64,000 bases of DNA from Antedon mediterranea (taxonomy: Eukaryota > Echinodermata > Crinoidea > Comatulida > Antedonidae): positions 24,488,070 to 24,552,069 of the forward strand of contig NC_092671.1 in the NCBI RefSeq assembly GCF_964355755.1, read 5' to 3'. The notes under the pieces are model-generated. The model saw only the letters and a list, made by a program, of their open reading frames with translations. It was not told where the DNA came from and did no database searches. The translations under genes and the position numbers were made by a program. This document shows, in pieces, positions 1-14,000 of the stretch. Within the stretch, counting starts at the first letter, position 1. Every line of letters starts with the position of its first letter.

Positions 1-898
1 TTTTCAAATTCATCTGTCATTGGCATGGACCCAAGAGGTGCACAGTCAAGTAAAGAAACCTAAATGAAATATGCTTACTAATGAAACTGTACTACAAAGA
101 AAAAAAACAAGAGCACAGCATACATAGTCAATGATACAAGGTGTGCCCTGTCAGTGTCAGGTTAAAAAAAAAAAAAAAAGATAAACATTAGGAAGTATTA
201 GGAAGTTTTCACCCGAATAGAAAATATAAAAATAAATATATATTGTAGATTTTTAAAAACTAATCCCTGAAAAAAATGTAATTTAAAGCAAAAAAGTAAT
301 TATTGTCTGTCAGAAAATGGTTTTTGGTTAAAATTAACCGTTTCATTTGTAGTTTTATAAGTAACTGAAATAATTTTTTTTTTTAAACTGCAAAATGGCC
401 TATTTAAAGTCTGATTTTATTTTTCATTAACCTTTATTTTTCGGGTTTCTGAAAATTAATGTTTTTGTTGAGATATGCCAATTTAAAAATTTCTTATAGA
501 GCTCTTTTCCACGTTAATCAAAGCGCTTCACATATTTTGATTTAGAAAATAATAAAATTTTTGAGATATAAAAAATAGAGATCTCAATAATTTAAAATTA
601 CATATACGAAATAATTATATATTTAAAACTACTTGGGAAATAAATACATTTTAAGTGGGCGTTTAAACAAAAAAAATGATTTAGCCTTTCTAATTTGTGC
701 TGGAAGAGCATTCCAAAACACAGGCCATACTTGAAAAATGCAGGATCACCTGAAACATGCCAAGTAATTGGATTGTACAGAAGCGTGGTATTATTCTCTC
801 AGAGAGTGTCTGCAAGCAATGTTGGTAAAACGTTAGGACACTCTAGGATTTTCCCAAATGTAGGGAGATTGGATACTGAGCGGTAATTATCAAGCATG
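1..898. other. AT-rich intronic/flanking DNA, no gene seen
   Basis: Homopolymer-rich sequence. The stretch 690-890 looks like old repeat DNA next to the reverse-transcriptase fragment, but I cannot name it. No ODAD2 exon is found. Confidence 0.4.
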
Positions 899-1162
899 TT
901 AACATCGAGAGTCTTTTTTAATAGTCGGAGTAACTACAGCCTCCCTTAAATGTAGTGGGAACTCTCCGTTAGCATACAAGCAGTTGGCAATGCAAGTAAT
1001 GACTGGGGCAATTTGATCACAGCATTCATTTAAAAGCCAGGTAGGGAGAGGGTCAAGTGGGCACGATTTGTTTAGGAGTTCTTTGATAATGTTGATAATG
1101 TCATTGACTTCATGAGTGGAATGGAAGGGAGTACAATAGATCAATTGTGAGTATTGGAACAC
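899..1162 (-). mobile_element. Non-LTR retrotransposon RT fragment (CR1/L2-like)
   Basis: The minus strand reads SCPLDPLPTWLLNECCDQIA, then CLYANGEFPLHLREAVVTP. This is the conserved stretch before the RT core of CR1/L2-group elements (S..LDP.PT.LL......P.I..I.N.S...G..P...K.A.V.P). It stops after KKDS; nothing else of the element is recognisable. It is a relic within or beyond the ODAD2 intron. Confidence 0.8.
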
Positions 1163-1815
1163 TATCTACAACATTCTCATCTAACCTAATTTGATCTTTG
1201 GTAATTTGCAGTAAAATTTTTATTTTGCTAACTAACTTCATGCACGGTCTGAAAATAAAAAAAAAAGAAAATAACAAAAAAGAAGCTAAAATGGCTATCG
1301 CCACCAACTGCCAACTTAGTTGAAATGAGGAAGTTGCAAAGTGATGACTCACCAAAACGCTAACTTACTTTACCGCCGACAGTTAAAACTATATCGTAAA
1401 GGCCTGCTAAAAAAATATTGTAGGCAAATTCAAAAAATTAAAAAATAAACAATTTAAAAAACTTGTTATTGTCCAATTTCATACGCAATACATACAATTG
1501 GAAATATGTCGAAATTATACCTATCGCGGTACACATGGAACAACTAGGATGAGTAACCGACGCGGAGTTGGTGACATGCGTTTATGTTGTGTCTACCTAT
1601 ACCAGAAATAACCACAATTTATATATATGCCATTTTATCGGTTACTTTCTTTCTCGTTTCTCGTTTTTGCTTCCAAGAAATGGTTATTACGCACTTAGCT
1701 TATTTACTTGCAGCAGAAAAGTGCTCTAAAAAGAATGTTTTCACATTAATTAAATAAACACAGTGAGGTTTATAATTTTGAACAATAAATGAATTTAAAA
1801 AAAGTAATAATTTAC

Positions 1816-2025
1816 CAATTTTTTAATACCACCATGTTGTCTGACTGTTCGCCTGGCCCGTCGGAACTTGGCTACATTAGCAATTGTCTCAGCAGCTAAA
1901 CATTTCAGGTCTTTGCTAGACGATTTTAAAATGTCTACCATTGTTTGAAGTCCTCCAAGGTCAGCTATTGCCTTGCGAATTTGTGTGTTCTTCGAGATCT
2001 CTTTTAAAATTTTTAAGGACCCAAT
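1816..2025 (-). CDS. ODAD2: ODAD2 coding exon 9
   Basis: Encodes [32 protein letters not shown] and [20 protein letters not shown] (70 codons, phase 0 at both ends). It is the last exon I can find. The expected following block (VALLDC..., CGALALWSCSKS) does not appear in 1-1815, so exon 10 should lie left of the window. Confidence 0.93.
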
Positions 2026-5000
2026 CTGTGAAGTATAATTTGTCAAATTGTAACTACAAGTATTATATACGGTACATATCCATATCAATAATATACAAAT
2101 AATGAATAATTATGGGTTCAATGGTGAGAACATTTCATGTTTCTGCTCATTTAATGAACAAAACAGTATTTGTTTTATAACACACCTACTGTGTGTTGCT
2201 AGGCCTAAGTTTTTTTTTTAATGATTGCAACTTTTTGTTGTTCTCACATATAGTACATTTGACTGTTTTTTTTAGTACTGTATTATTATTTGTACCAAAA
2301 ATGAATCTAGTTCAGATTCATTCAGTAAAAAATGCCACATTTAATTTAGGTAGTGCCATAGGATTTTAACAGGGATGTGATTATGATTTCATTATTTTTC
2401 AGATTACCAGCGTATAACGGAAGATAGATTAATCAAACTAAATATTGAACAGCACATGATGTGTAATACCAATCAAATGGTAGGGATACATCCAGGTGTG
2501 TTAAAATTTATAATCGCATCATTTCAGTATAAACTTAATTTTTAGAAGACATGATCTCAGACTCCTAATCAATTTTGGACTAGTGTTATTACTACAGTAG
2601 GTCAGCAAGTTTATCCATTGGTCAATGTAATTTAAAAAAGGCTCTTATTGTATGTGTCTAAGATTTATTTAGAGAGAAAGAAAAGCGGGATAATTACTAA
2701 TAAAAAGAAACCACTATCGTAACTGGATAAAAGGGTGAGGTAATAGTACAATATGGTATACCGGTATTTCGTTTATAGATGTATTAAAACTGCCATCCCA
2801 TAATGTAATGTAAAGTACAGAATATATTTTGTGTCAATGAAACATTATAGATTTGTCTGGCTGAGGATATATTTCCTAAATTCTTGAACTCTGTGAAAAT
2901 CCATTTCTTTTTCAAAGACAATTTAATTCTAACCTCGATATTTTAACAGGTCTAATCAATAACTATAAAAAAGCTAATCATAAAAACTTCAAATATAATG
3001 AGAAAATAATCCTATGACAGTGTTATAGACACATCAATATTTTACAGCGCTGTTGAAAACAAAATCAAAAATCATATTAAGAAAGGTATCACAAAATTAT
3101 TTTTCAATCTTAAATTGAATTTAAAGGCCAGGTGCGGGCAAAACATTTCTATTGATCATACATTCCAATAATTATCGATCTATAGTTTCCCCTATGTTTC
3201 ATAATTTTTGGGATTTTATTTGTGTTAAGGGAGGTTTTTGAAAATTAGAACTTTCATATCAGTGGGGGGATAGTTCAAATTACACAGTAAAATCTCTATT
3301 CTTTTGTACACAAATTTTGAAAATAGAGAGGCATTTTAAAAAGCTATGAAAAATAAACGGTGTGGTAAAAAATGTTATCAGATGACTAAATATAGGTAAT
3401 ATAACTTGAATTTTACATTTCTGGTATTTTTATTCAACTTCAGAATTTTATTTTCATGCTATAGCAAAAATTATCCACCGTATATCCACCATCTATTTTC
3501 ACCTTCTAGGGAGTCACCAGACATGTTATTACATTATTATTATTACACTACCTAACTACTGAAAAAAAGTTTTTTTGGCAAATTTTGTATTTGACCATAT
3601 TAGGGGAAATTCATGGTTTTTCATCTTGATTTCTGTTACAAATATTTGATTTATGTACAATTAACCAGATATTATATTTAAAATTCATGCCTGTACCTAA
3701 GCTTTAAAATATTGGCAAGAAATGATGATAACAATCTGTACAATGATTCAAAAACCTATTGTATATAGCTACATTTTTTAGCATAAGGTATTTATTGTTT
3801 TTGACTGCAGGAAAAGAAAAAAATAATAGTATGGGTGCAGTACAAATTTTGCGGGAAAAAAGTATAGGAAAATTTTTTTCTTTTTTTTCTGATAGAGTAT
3901 ACCATATAGAATGTCAGAAAAAAAATCCCCATCCCAGGGTCTTGGGGAAAATTTTTTACGGCACTTTTAAATTTTGGCCTATATAACACACACAAATGCC
4001 TATTAACACACACAAATACCTATATATAGGGGATAGGGAAAACCAATTCACGTTTTGTTTAACTTGGAGTTGTGTTATGATGATTAAAATTAGCTGAGGC
4101 TTACTTTAATAACTACTTCTCATAGTAGTTGATAAATCGAGTCGGTAACAATGACATCATCATGCCAGAATCCAATATGGCGTCCAATTTGGCGGAAAAA
4201 ACAGGGTATTGCCAAACCCCTGGAAACCTCCAAAATAACATAGCAAACCCCCACCGAACCAACATAAAAGTGATTGAATCATGTAGTGTACGACCCACTG
4301 GGTATATCCATGTAAAAAAAAAATTACATTTCTACTGTTAACTACTTATTTTTGGGGCAAAACATCATTTTTTGGTCAAAAATGATTGCTAAACCCTGCA
4401 AACCTCCTAAAAAACATAGCAAACCCCACCGAACCAACATAATAAAAGTGATTGAATCATGTAGTGCACGACCCACTGGGTATATCCATGTTTTAAAAAA
4501 ATAAAATTTCTACTGTTAACTACTTATTTTTGGAATAAAACATCATTTTTTGGTAAAAAATGATTGCTAATTTGTAACCAAAAAATGACGTTTTATCCCA
4601 AAAATAAGTAGTTAACAGTAGAAATTTTTTTTTGTTTACATGGACATACCCAGTACACTCCATGATTCAATCACTTTTATGTCGGTTCGGTGGGGTTTTC
4701 TATGTTTTTTTTTTAGGTTTCCAGGGGTTTGCGGGGGTTTAGCAATACCCTGTTTTTCCCGCCAAATTGGACGCCATATTGGATTCTGGCATGATTATGT
4801 CATCGTATCGACTTGATTCATCAACTACTATGAGAAGTAGTTATTAAAGTAAGCCTCTACTAATTTTAATCATTAAAACACAACTGCAAGTAACAAAAAC
4901 TGTTAATTTAATTTGTGTATGTTAATAGGAATTTGTGTGTGTTATATAGGCCAAAATTTAAAAGTGCCATAAAAAATTTTCCCCAAGACCCTGGGATGGG

Positions 5001-8000
5001 GATTTTTTTTCTGACATTCCATATGGTATACTCTATTAGAAAAACCAAAAAAAAATTTTCCTATACTTTTTTCCCGCAAATGTGTATAATAATTGTTCTG
5101 CACCCAGGCTATAAGAAACAAGAATACAATCTATAATGACATCTAATCTTTAATTTTAATAACTAGATGGTATGCTCACTTCGCTAGCGTACCATCTAGG
5201 TCGTGCCCACAGATGGTTCTCGAATACACAGTAATTTCGGCGTAAAAAAAAAATTTTTTATAAAATGTATGACTGCAGGACTATATTTATATAACATTAA
5301 CACCTAAATAAATTCCTGTCATTTGATTGGACGATTGTGGGTCACATGGCGTGCAATAGTACGCACTATTAAACGATCGTTTAATAGTACTTTTTGAAAA
5401 AATTTTGTGTACGAAAAAAAAAACGTCTCGCGGATGAAAAAAAATCTAGTACACAAATTACCCTATGATATGGCTCTGTACTGTGAAATACAACAGCGCC
5501 ACCTGTCGTCTGGTCTCAGTTTCATTTGTAAACATCACCGCGAGATATGTAACAGCAGCAGATATTTGTGTACGATTTGGACATAGGCCTATATGTACTA
5601 TTTCATTCAAAAAGGCATTTAAATTAGCTTTAGATCGTTTTTAGGATTTTGATTAATTAATGGGGACATCCCTACATAGTACAAGACGTGGAATTGTTGG
5701 AAAAACCATAATTAGCCTAGATAAGTTCCAATTGTCTGTCGAAGTTTTGCCTTTCATTCAGTAAAGCTAGTACTAGGCTACTAGGTCTAGCCTGGGCCAT
5801 GCTAGTATTAGGCTAGGCCTAGTCTAGGCGTTTTAGCCTTGCTAGGCCTAAGACTGTTTGGTCGTTTGTTGACATAATTAACACTAAAGTAGGTGTGTTT
5901 ATAAAATCCATATAAATATAACATTTAATATAATATTAAAAACCAAATGTTACTCTTTTTAATCAATGTGAATGAAATATAGGCCTTTGACTAGGGCTAT
6001 ACCTCACCTTATTTGATTCAAATGACAGGAATCTATTTAGATGTTATATAAAACAAATAATGAATGTTTTATATTCGTGTAATGGTACAAATAATAGCAT
6101 TTGGTGAATGATGAAAGGTTAATATCAACTCGGCTGTCGCCTCGTTGATATATAACCATTCATCATTCACCTCATGCCATTATTTGTACCATTACACTCA
6201 TAAACATTCATTATTTGTATAATATTATAAATAGACACGATGATTTATGTAGTCAACTAAAATTAGCACCCTGGGAATTACTTCCGAAAGAGAAACTTGT
6301 CTTTGGACTCATTTAAACAAACCCAATTTGTGTTTTGTGTGTAAAATTAGGGTTGAGGGATCGGGAAGAGGATATGGGTACAAAGAAGAACAATTTTTAA
6401 ATATACTCTTTATCTACTCAGTAACAAAATATGTTTTTCATGTTTAATAGGCCTATAAATAATATACCACTTGATACTGTAACACATTCGTTCAACCTAA
6501 ATTCATTTTAATTGTCAAAAACTAATTATCTAACTCCATTTAATTAGTAAACAGGGTTACATGAGGTGGTAAAAATCGAGTAAATATTCTAGAAGTAACG
6601 CGTGATTTACCGAATTTTGCCCTTACGTAAATTTATATATAGATACATATTTTGTATTATTGTATAATATTATAATAGCACTAACACAAAACTTTGTCCC
6701 CTTTGACTGCCTGCCAATTTCAATGTTTTTACCTTGCTGATTGAAACTACGTATGTGATCTGATTGATATGTAATAAAGACTAAAAGAATCAATATGATT
6801 TTAGTTTTACAATGAGTACCAAAAATGTTATCTAAATAACAATATGTAATAGTACTTATAGTATAGTACCACTTTTTGAGTTTTTCGTGCAACATATTCG
6901 CTATTTTTTGCAAGACATCACAATATCAAGATATCGATCAGGGGCGGATCCAGGATTATTTTTGCGGGGGGGCACACGCGATCGCAGAGACCAAATACAC
7001 TGGGCGAAGCCCAGAAAAAAAATGCATTTTAGGGTGTTTGAGATCACTACTAACGCACTCTGATTCGATCATCTGTTGCACACCTCTCACCTATTCACCG
7101 TTCCGAACTTCAGGGTGGCGAAAGTATTTTTACCAAAGACTTTCTCTGAAAATCCGAGTGAGGGCGTCCTATTTCGTCCCATTTTAGGGGAGCATTATTA
7201 TGAATATGCATTTCTGTGCTCGCCTTCTGAATGAACATTTTAGTACGCTGCGCTTTCCTAATGAATTGCCGATTCTTACAAATAGGGATGATATCGCTTT
7301 GTTGTAACTACGTATTGGTCCCTGGATGTAGCATGACTCAGATATCGACGCCCGCGGCGGCGTAAGCTGGCCCAACTCCTAAATATAGAATTGTAACTTT
7401 AATTAATTCGTACAAAGGGACACCACCAGGGTAGTGCGTAACTACTCGCTTTGGCCCTTGTAACCAGCGGTGGCGTCAGGATCTTTCCGACGCGGGGGCT
7501 AGATTTCCCGACGGAGGGGCTATACGAGCGAAGCGAGCATCGCTAGGCTGGGGCCAGGGGACCGGTGGGGTCCAGGGGCGACGCCCCCGGGAGCAACGCG
7601 TTATAGCGTAATTTGAGGCCGTTTTAATCAGATTTAGGGTAGCCAACTTTTTTCATTTTGTATGGTATATAGATAAAATACTGTGCGATAAAACACATTG
7701 CACGAGATCCGATGCGATGACTGTTTAAATCCATTCTTTCAATTTTAAAAATGAAGTTTAATATGCCTATCATACAAACTATACGCGAACGTAAAACTTC
7801 CCACTTACCAAGATTTATATCATTATAATCACAGAGGCGTAGGCAGGTTGCTGTCTGGTGGGGGTGCAAAAATTGTAAATGCGCGAGACTAACACTCATG
7901 GGCTGATCTGTAAGAACATTTTGAAAAATAGAGCTGCTAGGTCCCCGGAAATTGCAATTATACATTGATATATGAAAACAAATTACAAGTCTATCAGAGA

Positions 8001-11000
8001 ACCAGCCCACCGAGGTTGAGATAGAGCATTTAAACAAGTAGAGTTGTTAGGTCCCCGGAAATTGGATTATAGTATTTTTAAAAAAAAGAAACAAAATACA
8101 TACGTCTCCAGGACCAGCTACCATTTCTGCCAAGAAAATTGTGAAAAATAGAACTGCTAGGTACCTGGAAATTGCATTTATAGGCCCATATTGATAAATG
8201 AAACGAAATTATAAGTCTACAGGACCAGCCCGCTTTGGATGGTTGGGTGAAGCTAAGAATATTTTGAAAAATAGAGCTGCTAGGTCCCTGCAAAACATTG
8301 AAATACGAAACGAAATTATAGGTCTACAGGACCAGCCCACCATGGCTGGGATGGAGCTAAGAACATTTTGAAAAATAGAGTTGCTAGGTCCCGAAAATTA
8401 ACGTATTATACTTCGAAGCATAACAAAAAATATACCGGTACGTCTCCAGAACCATCCCTAACATGGATATGGAAACAAAATTGAAAAAAAAAGAGAGCTC
8501 TATGTTCCCAGACAATGCACTAACTGTATATTGTACATCGAAATATGAAACGAAATGTATAAGTATCCTTGACCAGCTCTATAATTGGGGACGATTGAGC
8601 TAAGACAATTTTGAAAAAAAACTTCAAAAACTACACTTATGACTTAAAAAAAATTCAGGCCTAAAGGCCTAAAAAAGTGCCCCCTTTTACCTTTATTTGG
8701 AGGGGAATGCGTCCGCAAGCGTAGACCATTTTCCTTCGTTTATTTCCGTTTATTTCCCAGATGTGAATCGGGAATTTCGATGTATGATGATGAGCAGTTC
8801 ATGACATACAGGACATTGGAAATGTAATAACTTAATAAGATGTTGGAAAAATGTTTGTTTAGTGCGAGTGTTAGGCGAGCCTACAGTGAAACGTCTATTT
8901 TAGGTACCCCACGGTACAGGGTTAATCGTAAATAAAAAAAACAATAGATCGCGAACATAATTCGTAACCTTTTGCTGTATAGCGTACGTCGATACACAGT
9001 TCACAACGTAACGCTTCGGTAAAGTTCGCCTGGATACTAACAGTACACATTCTGGTCCCTGGATGGAACATGATATCACGCGTAAACCGCAATGGGCCGG
9101 GCCCAATGTTAAACGATTCGTACAAAGAGACACCGCCAGACAAGTGCGTACCTATTGTTTATTAGATCGCCGGCAATAATGCATGCAAAAAAGTGTAATA
9201 GCTCTCCGTCCGACGTACTAAAAAAAATGGAACGTCGCGGTTTTCTAGGCGCTGAAGCTACGAAGTGAACGCGAATGATTTTTACTGTATATTATATTCC
9301 CCGACGAAAAGTACTTGCGTACTCGGGGGAGGGGGGGGGGGTCTCTTATTTTATAGCAAAAATATCGCAGGATAGCCTAAATACAATATTATTATTATAC
9401 AGGAATACAGTAGTAGGTTAAATGATGTTGCACCTTCTGTTTTTTGGACATGATGAATAGTGTGTGTCACGCAGACTGGTGTCACGACGGTGGAGGCAGC
9501 AAGCAAATCAAACTTGTTACACAGTACGTGTGCTTGGTTGTCGCTTGGTTTTGTCTAAACAAATATCAAACGTGTCTGTTGAGCTATCGTATTTCGGCAA
9601 TAAAACAGATTGACAGAAGAAGTTATCCAGTTTCTAATCTAAAAACTTTTTTTTTTACTTTTTCATTTACAATTTTTTCCGTGTTGATGACGGGGGAGAG
9701 GGGGGGGGAGAGAGAGACGGGCCCCCGTGGCCCCCCCTTGAATCCGCGCCTGTCGATACAACAACTAAGAAGTAAACGCTACTTACACGGCATCGATAGG
9801 CCTATATAAACACGTTATTCCTATATATTACATTTTAAAAATTTTATAAATCACTGGTCAAAGTTTTGCCAAAATCCAGACAAAAGACAACAGGCCTCGT
9901 CAGTGACTAGGCCTAGGGCTAAGCCTACAGTAAACTGATAATAACCATACCATTACCAAACATATCCATTGTGATAAACTCGGTCACAATAAAATTGAAA
10001 GACTTCATATTCAAAATAACATTATTTTTTATTCAGATAATAATCATGCCAATAATCCACAAAAACCCTTGCAAATGGTTTGTCCTATAGCTAGCTATCT
10101 ACAGTACAGATAAAAACTACTGCAACTTTTGCCACGTGTGCGGTCGCGTGGTGGTTGCGTGGCGTAGCATTCGTAGTGCGTAGGCTACGCGCAGCATTTG
10201 TAGCCTACGTTGTGATCAACTGTGTGTGGGAATTCCCCAAACTCAACTGTCACCGTGTAACTGTGTACACATACATCGGCGATGGCTAAGCAGGCTATGA
10301 AAAGTTCGAATAAATAGAAATGATACGATTGTTTCGCCAATACAATAATATCATCATCATTAAACATACTTGAAATTCAAATTTTTCTAAAGAAAATAGC
10401 AATTCTAAACTGCTCAAAGCCAGCCTAGACGGGAAAAGTCTCATTAACTAGGCCTACTGCTGACTGTACATTCACATTCATTGCCGGCCAGTATTGTACA
10501 AAATTTATTGATGACGGACCGTTATGACTACCTTCCATTATTACTATACTAGTAACAGTATTAGTAGTAGGACTAAAATTACAAGTTATTTTTTTATAAG
10601 TAATTAATACAGTACAGCACGTCAGTATATTTCATTTAAACAAAAAATATCCAGGCTAGAAACTGTCGTAACTGTACATCAAACTCCATTATTAACTATT
10701 GTAACAACAACCTGCAGCAGAGGATCGGTGGAGGGTCAAATAACAGGTCATCAGCAAAGAAGAGGATCGGAGGACACATAACATGTGCTTGCCTGATCTT
10801 GTTGATTTGTTTTTTAGTCATTTAATTTAAAATACGCAGGACTTTATTTAAAAGTTCAACTTTGAAAATTCAAAATTGAAGGGTAAACAAAACATAACAA
10901 GTACAGTTTAGAGAGAGTATCCATCCGCGGATCATAAGCATGTGGATATAAACACACTGGGCAAACGAATTACGAATGGAGTGATCCGTCTCGATTTCCA

Positions 11001-14000
11001 TTGGAACAAAAATAATATCGTACTTGTATTCTATTATTTTGACATTTACAGTATTTAAACAGTCCATATTATCCCATAGAATATCCCATAGGATATGAAA
11101 TTTACTCCAATCGGCATTTGCGAAAACGTGAATGGCTAGTGTGAGCGTAGACTGTACTACCACATGTTTGGCTAATACCACAAATTCACTAACTAGATGG
11201 TGCCTGCCAATTGGACATTTAACTTTTTTTGTATATTTAGCAATACAATAAATATTTGTACCAAATTTCAGTTAATAAATAGTAATGCTTCTTTTGTAGA
11301 AAAAGTTAAAATATAAAATTTAAGTCACTTACCATACATTTGATCTCGCCAGTTTCTAACAGATTAATGAGAACCTCTAGACCACCGACATCTCTAATAG
11401 CAAGTTGACATGTTTCTTGACCCAAATTAAAATCCCGCATGGCACACAAAGCAATAATTGTAGCAGTCTGATTGCCTCCCTAAAACAAAATTAATACAAG
11501 ATATAGAATACATTGTACATTAATTTACATTGAATATCTCTTAAAGGATATTCAATGTTAAACATTATCTTAACTTTACAGTTTGGTACTCTCATACCAC
11601 AACTACCAGGACATAAGATGCAAGTAGAGCAACTACCAGGACATAAGATGCAAGTAGAGCAACTACCAGGACATAAGATGCAAGTAGAGCAACTACCAGG
11701 ACATAAGATGCAAGTAGAGCAACTACCAGGACATAAGATGCAAGTAGAGCAACTACCAGGACATAAGATGCAAGTAGAGCAACTACCAGGACATAAGATG
11801 CAAGTAGAGCAACTACCAGGACATAAGATGCAAGTAGAGCAACTACCAGGACATAAGATGCAAGTAGAGCAACTACCAGGACATAAGATGCAAGTAGAGC
11901 AACTACCAGGACATAAGATGCAAGTAGAGCAACTACCAGGACATAAGATGCAAGTAGAGCAACTACCAGGACATAAGATGCAAGTAGAGCAACTACCAGG
12001 ACATAAGATGCAAGTAGAGAAATACATCAGACCAAGTGACCATGTTGGACCTTTGTAAAGCATACTCCTACCATAATGGTACAGTATAACTTCTTTGAAT
12101 ATTTTTTCCATAGCATCTGTACATCATAAAGCACAGTACATCGTATGACATCATACTGTTATTCAGTATTTGAATATCAATTATCTTATTACTCAGTTTG
12201 TTATTTCATAAATATGACAAAAGAGATGACCTGAAGCACAATTGCACTGGCATGCAAATATTGCTGAAGGCATGTGGATTGCTATTAGGAATTTCTTATT
12301 TCCTCTCACTAAGAAGAAAGAATATTGTATTTACCTTAAGATATTTAACAAGTTTTTGAATCTGCCAATATTCAGAAGGTAAATCTGAATTTTGTTCTTG
12401 TCGTCTGTCTGGGGTATCTTCCTCCTCCTCACTCTCTGATGAACTATCACTATAAAACTCATCCTCAAGAAGAGCCGGTGTCTTCTGTTTGCGATCACTG
12501 TACAATATAAAAGAAACATCACTATTTTTCTTATCTCGTTATGAAGTGTTGGCATAACCTTAAACTCAAGCACACCTTCAATCGTGGCCAATGCAACCAC
12601 AACCAATGTTTCTCCTTTTGTATAGGTAAATCAATGTAAGCTTAACATTTAAGGCATCAAGGTAAAAACAAAAATAGAGGATTTAAAGAAGTATCAACAT
12701 TTTTAGGTACTATAAACATTGTGTATAATAGAATGAGCCAATGATCAGAATGAATTTATCGATGATAACGACAAATGTTTGTTAATCTTAACACATATAT
12801 ATGTACTTTTGCTCTCTACTTTTGGTGGGTGCCATTTTTTGGCATCACAGTTTTAAGCATCATAAAGATTATACTGTAGTAGATGTCTGAGGATAAAATC
12901 ATCATTACATAGTTTGTCTGGATAACCTCTTCTCTGATCTTTCTTTCTTGTCTTTATCTTTTTTTTCTCTACTCTGTCTATTCATTTCCTCATTCTTCCA
13001 GTTGAGTGTGGCATTGGTTCTAGCAACTGTTGCACCTTTCTTTCTTTTTGTTGTCTAAGAGGTGAATTAAAAAGGTTTATATTTACAAACATAATGTTAA
13101 TCTCTTGGGAGACAATTTGTATATTGTTTTGCTACTGCATCCATACACATCAAAATGACTGGAATGGACTGGAATTGTATAAGAAATATTATAAACTACA
13201 TTTGAAAACCAAGTGGAGAGTAGGGCGGATTGCAAAATAATCTAAATTGTATTGGGAAGGCTTTAAACAACATCTGAAACCTACCATGGCAAGAATTTGC
13301 TAGTCAATATGTTTATTTTAAGTTTTAATACTAAATTCCAAAAAAATGTTTTGAATGAATTAAATGAAATTTATATATTTATATATTTTAAAGTTGTATA
13401 CTTCTTCATCCCTACCATGAACAAAAACATAAAGAATCCACTTGGTTTAAGATCTAACTCAGTATTAACACTTTGACCGCCAGAGGTTTCTCCAGTTAGA
13501 AACTGCCACCGCCAGCGTTTTTAGCCCAATTCGATGTTTTTATTAAAGCTGATTGAAACTATGTATGTGATCCGATTTATATGTAATTTAGACTAAAATA
13601 ATCATAAAGATTTTAGCTTTACAATGGTACCAAGAACGTTTTCGAATCGCAATATGTAAATCGTAATAGTAAAATAAAATTACCCACTTTTTTAGTTTTT
13701 CGTAGTTTCGCGCAAGAAAGTCGAGATATTCGCGATTTTGTGCAAGAAATCACAATATGAAAATATCGCCCGGTGAGATCAACAAACAACCAAAAAGTTA
13801 CTTACATGGCACATATAGGCCTATAAAAACAAGTTATCACTATTGAAAAATGTATTAAATTTTATAAATCATAAATCTTACATCAATGTTTCGCCAAAAT
13901 CCTCATAGTAATGACACCAGGCCTAGTTAACCAGGCCTAAAGTTGGTCCGGAACCAGTTTACGACTAGGCCTAGCCCTAGGCTAGCCTGTACTGTGGGTT

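Larger units (their letters stand above)
6670..10420. mobile_element. Diverged piggyBac-like repeat copy I, split by a 2.8-kb insertion
   Basis: Segments 6670-6933 and 9758-10060 are collinear with the two halves of the TTAA-flanked element at 13465-14477 (for example GCTGATTGAAACTA.GTATGTGAT, TTTTTCGT...CGC, AAAATCC, ACCATACCATT). The interval between them is a separate TIR element. A left-end remnant TTTGACTGCC is visible near 6700. The right end is unclear, so the 10420 limit is approximate. Confidence 0.6.

Noticed and set aside
3759-5136. Several 60-75-codon ORFs with GMGIFFLTF...YSIRK on both strands
   Set aside because: They are the mirrored arms of the foldback element read in opposite directions; nothing suggests selection for protein.
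9444-9809. 121-codon ORF across the right end of the 2.8-kb TIR element
   Set aside because: It crosses the element boundary and target duplication, so it cannot be a gene of either; composition is low-complexity.
11491-12111. Open frames of 167-206 codons made of [10 protein letters not shown] or [10 protein letters not shown] repeats
   Set aside because: They come from the 30-bp minisatellite in an ODAD2 intron; opposite strands are equally open.
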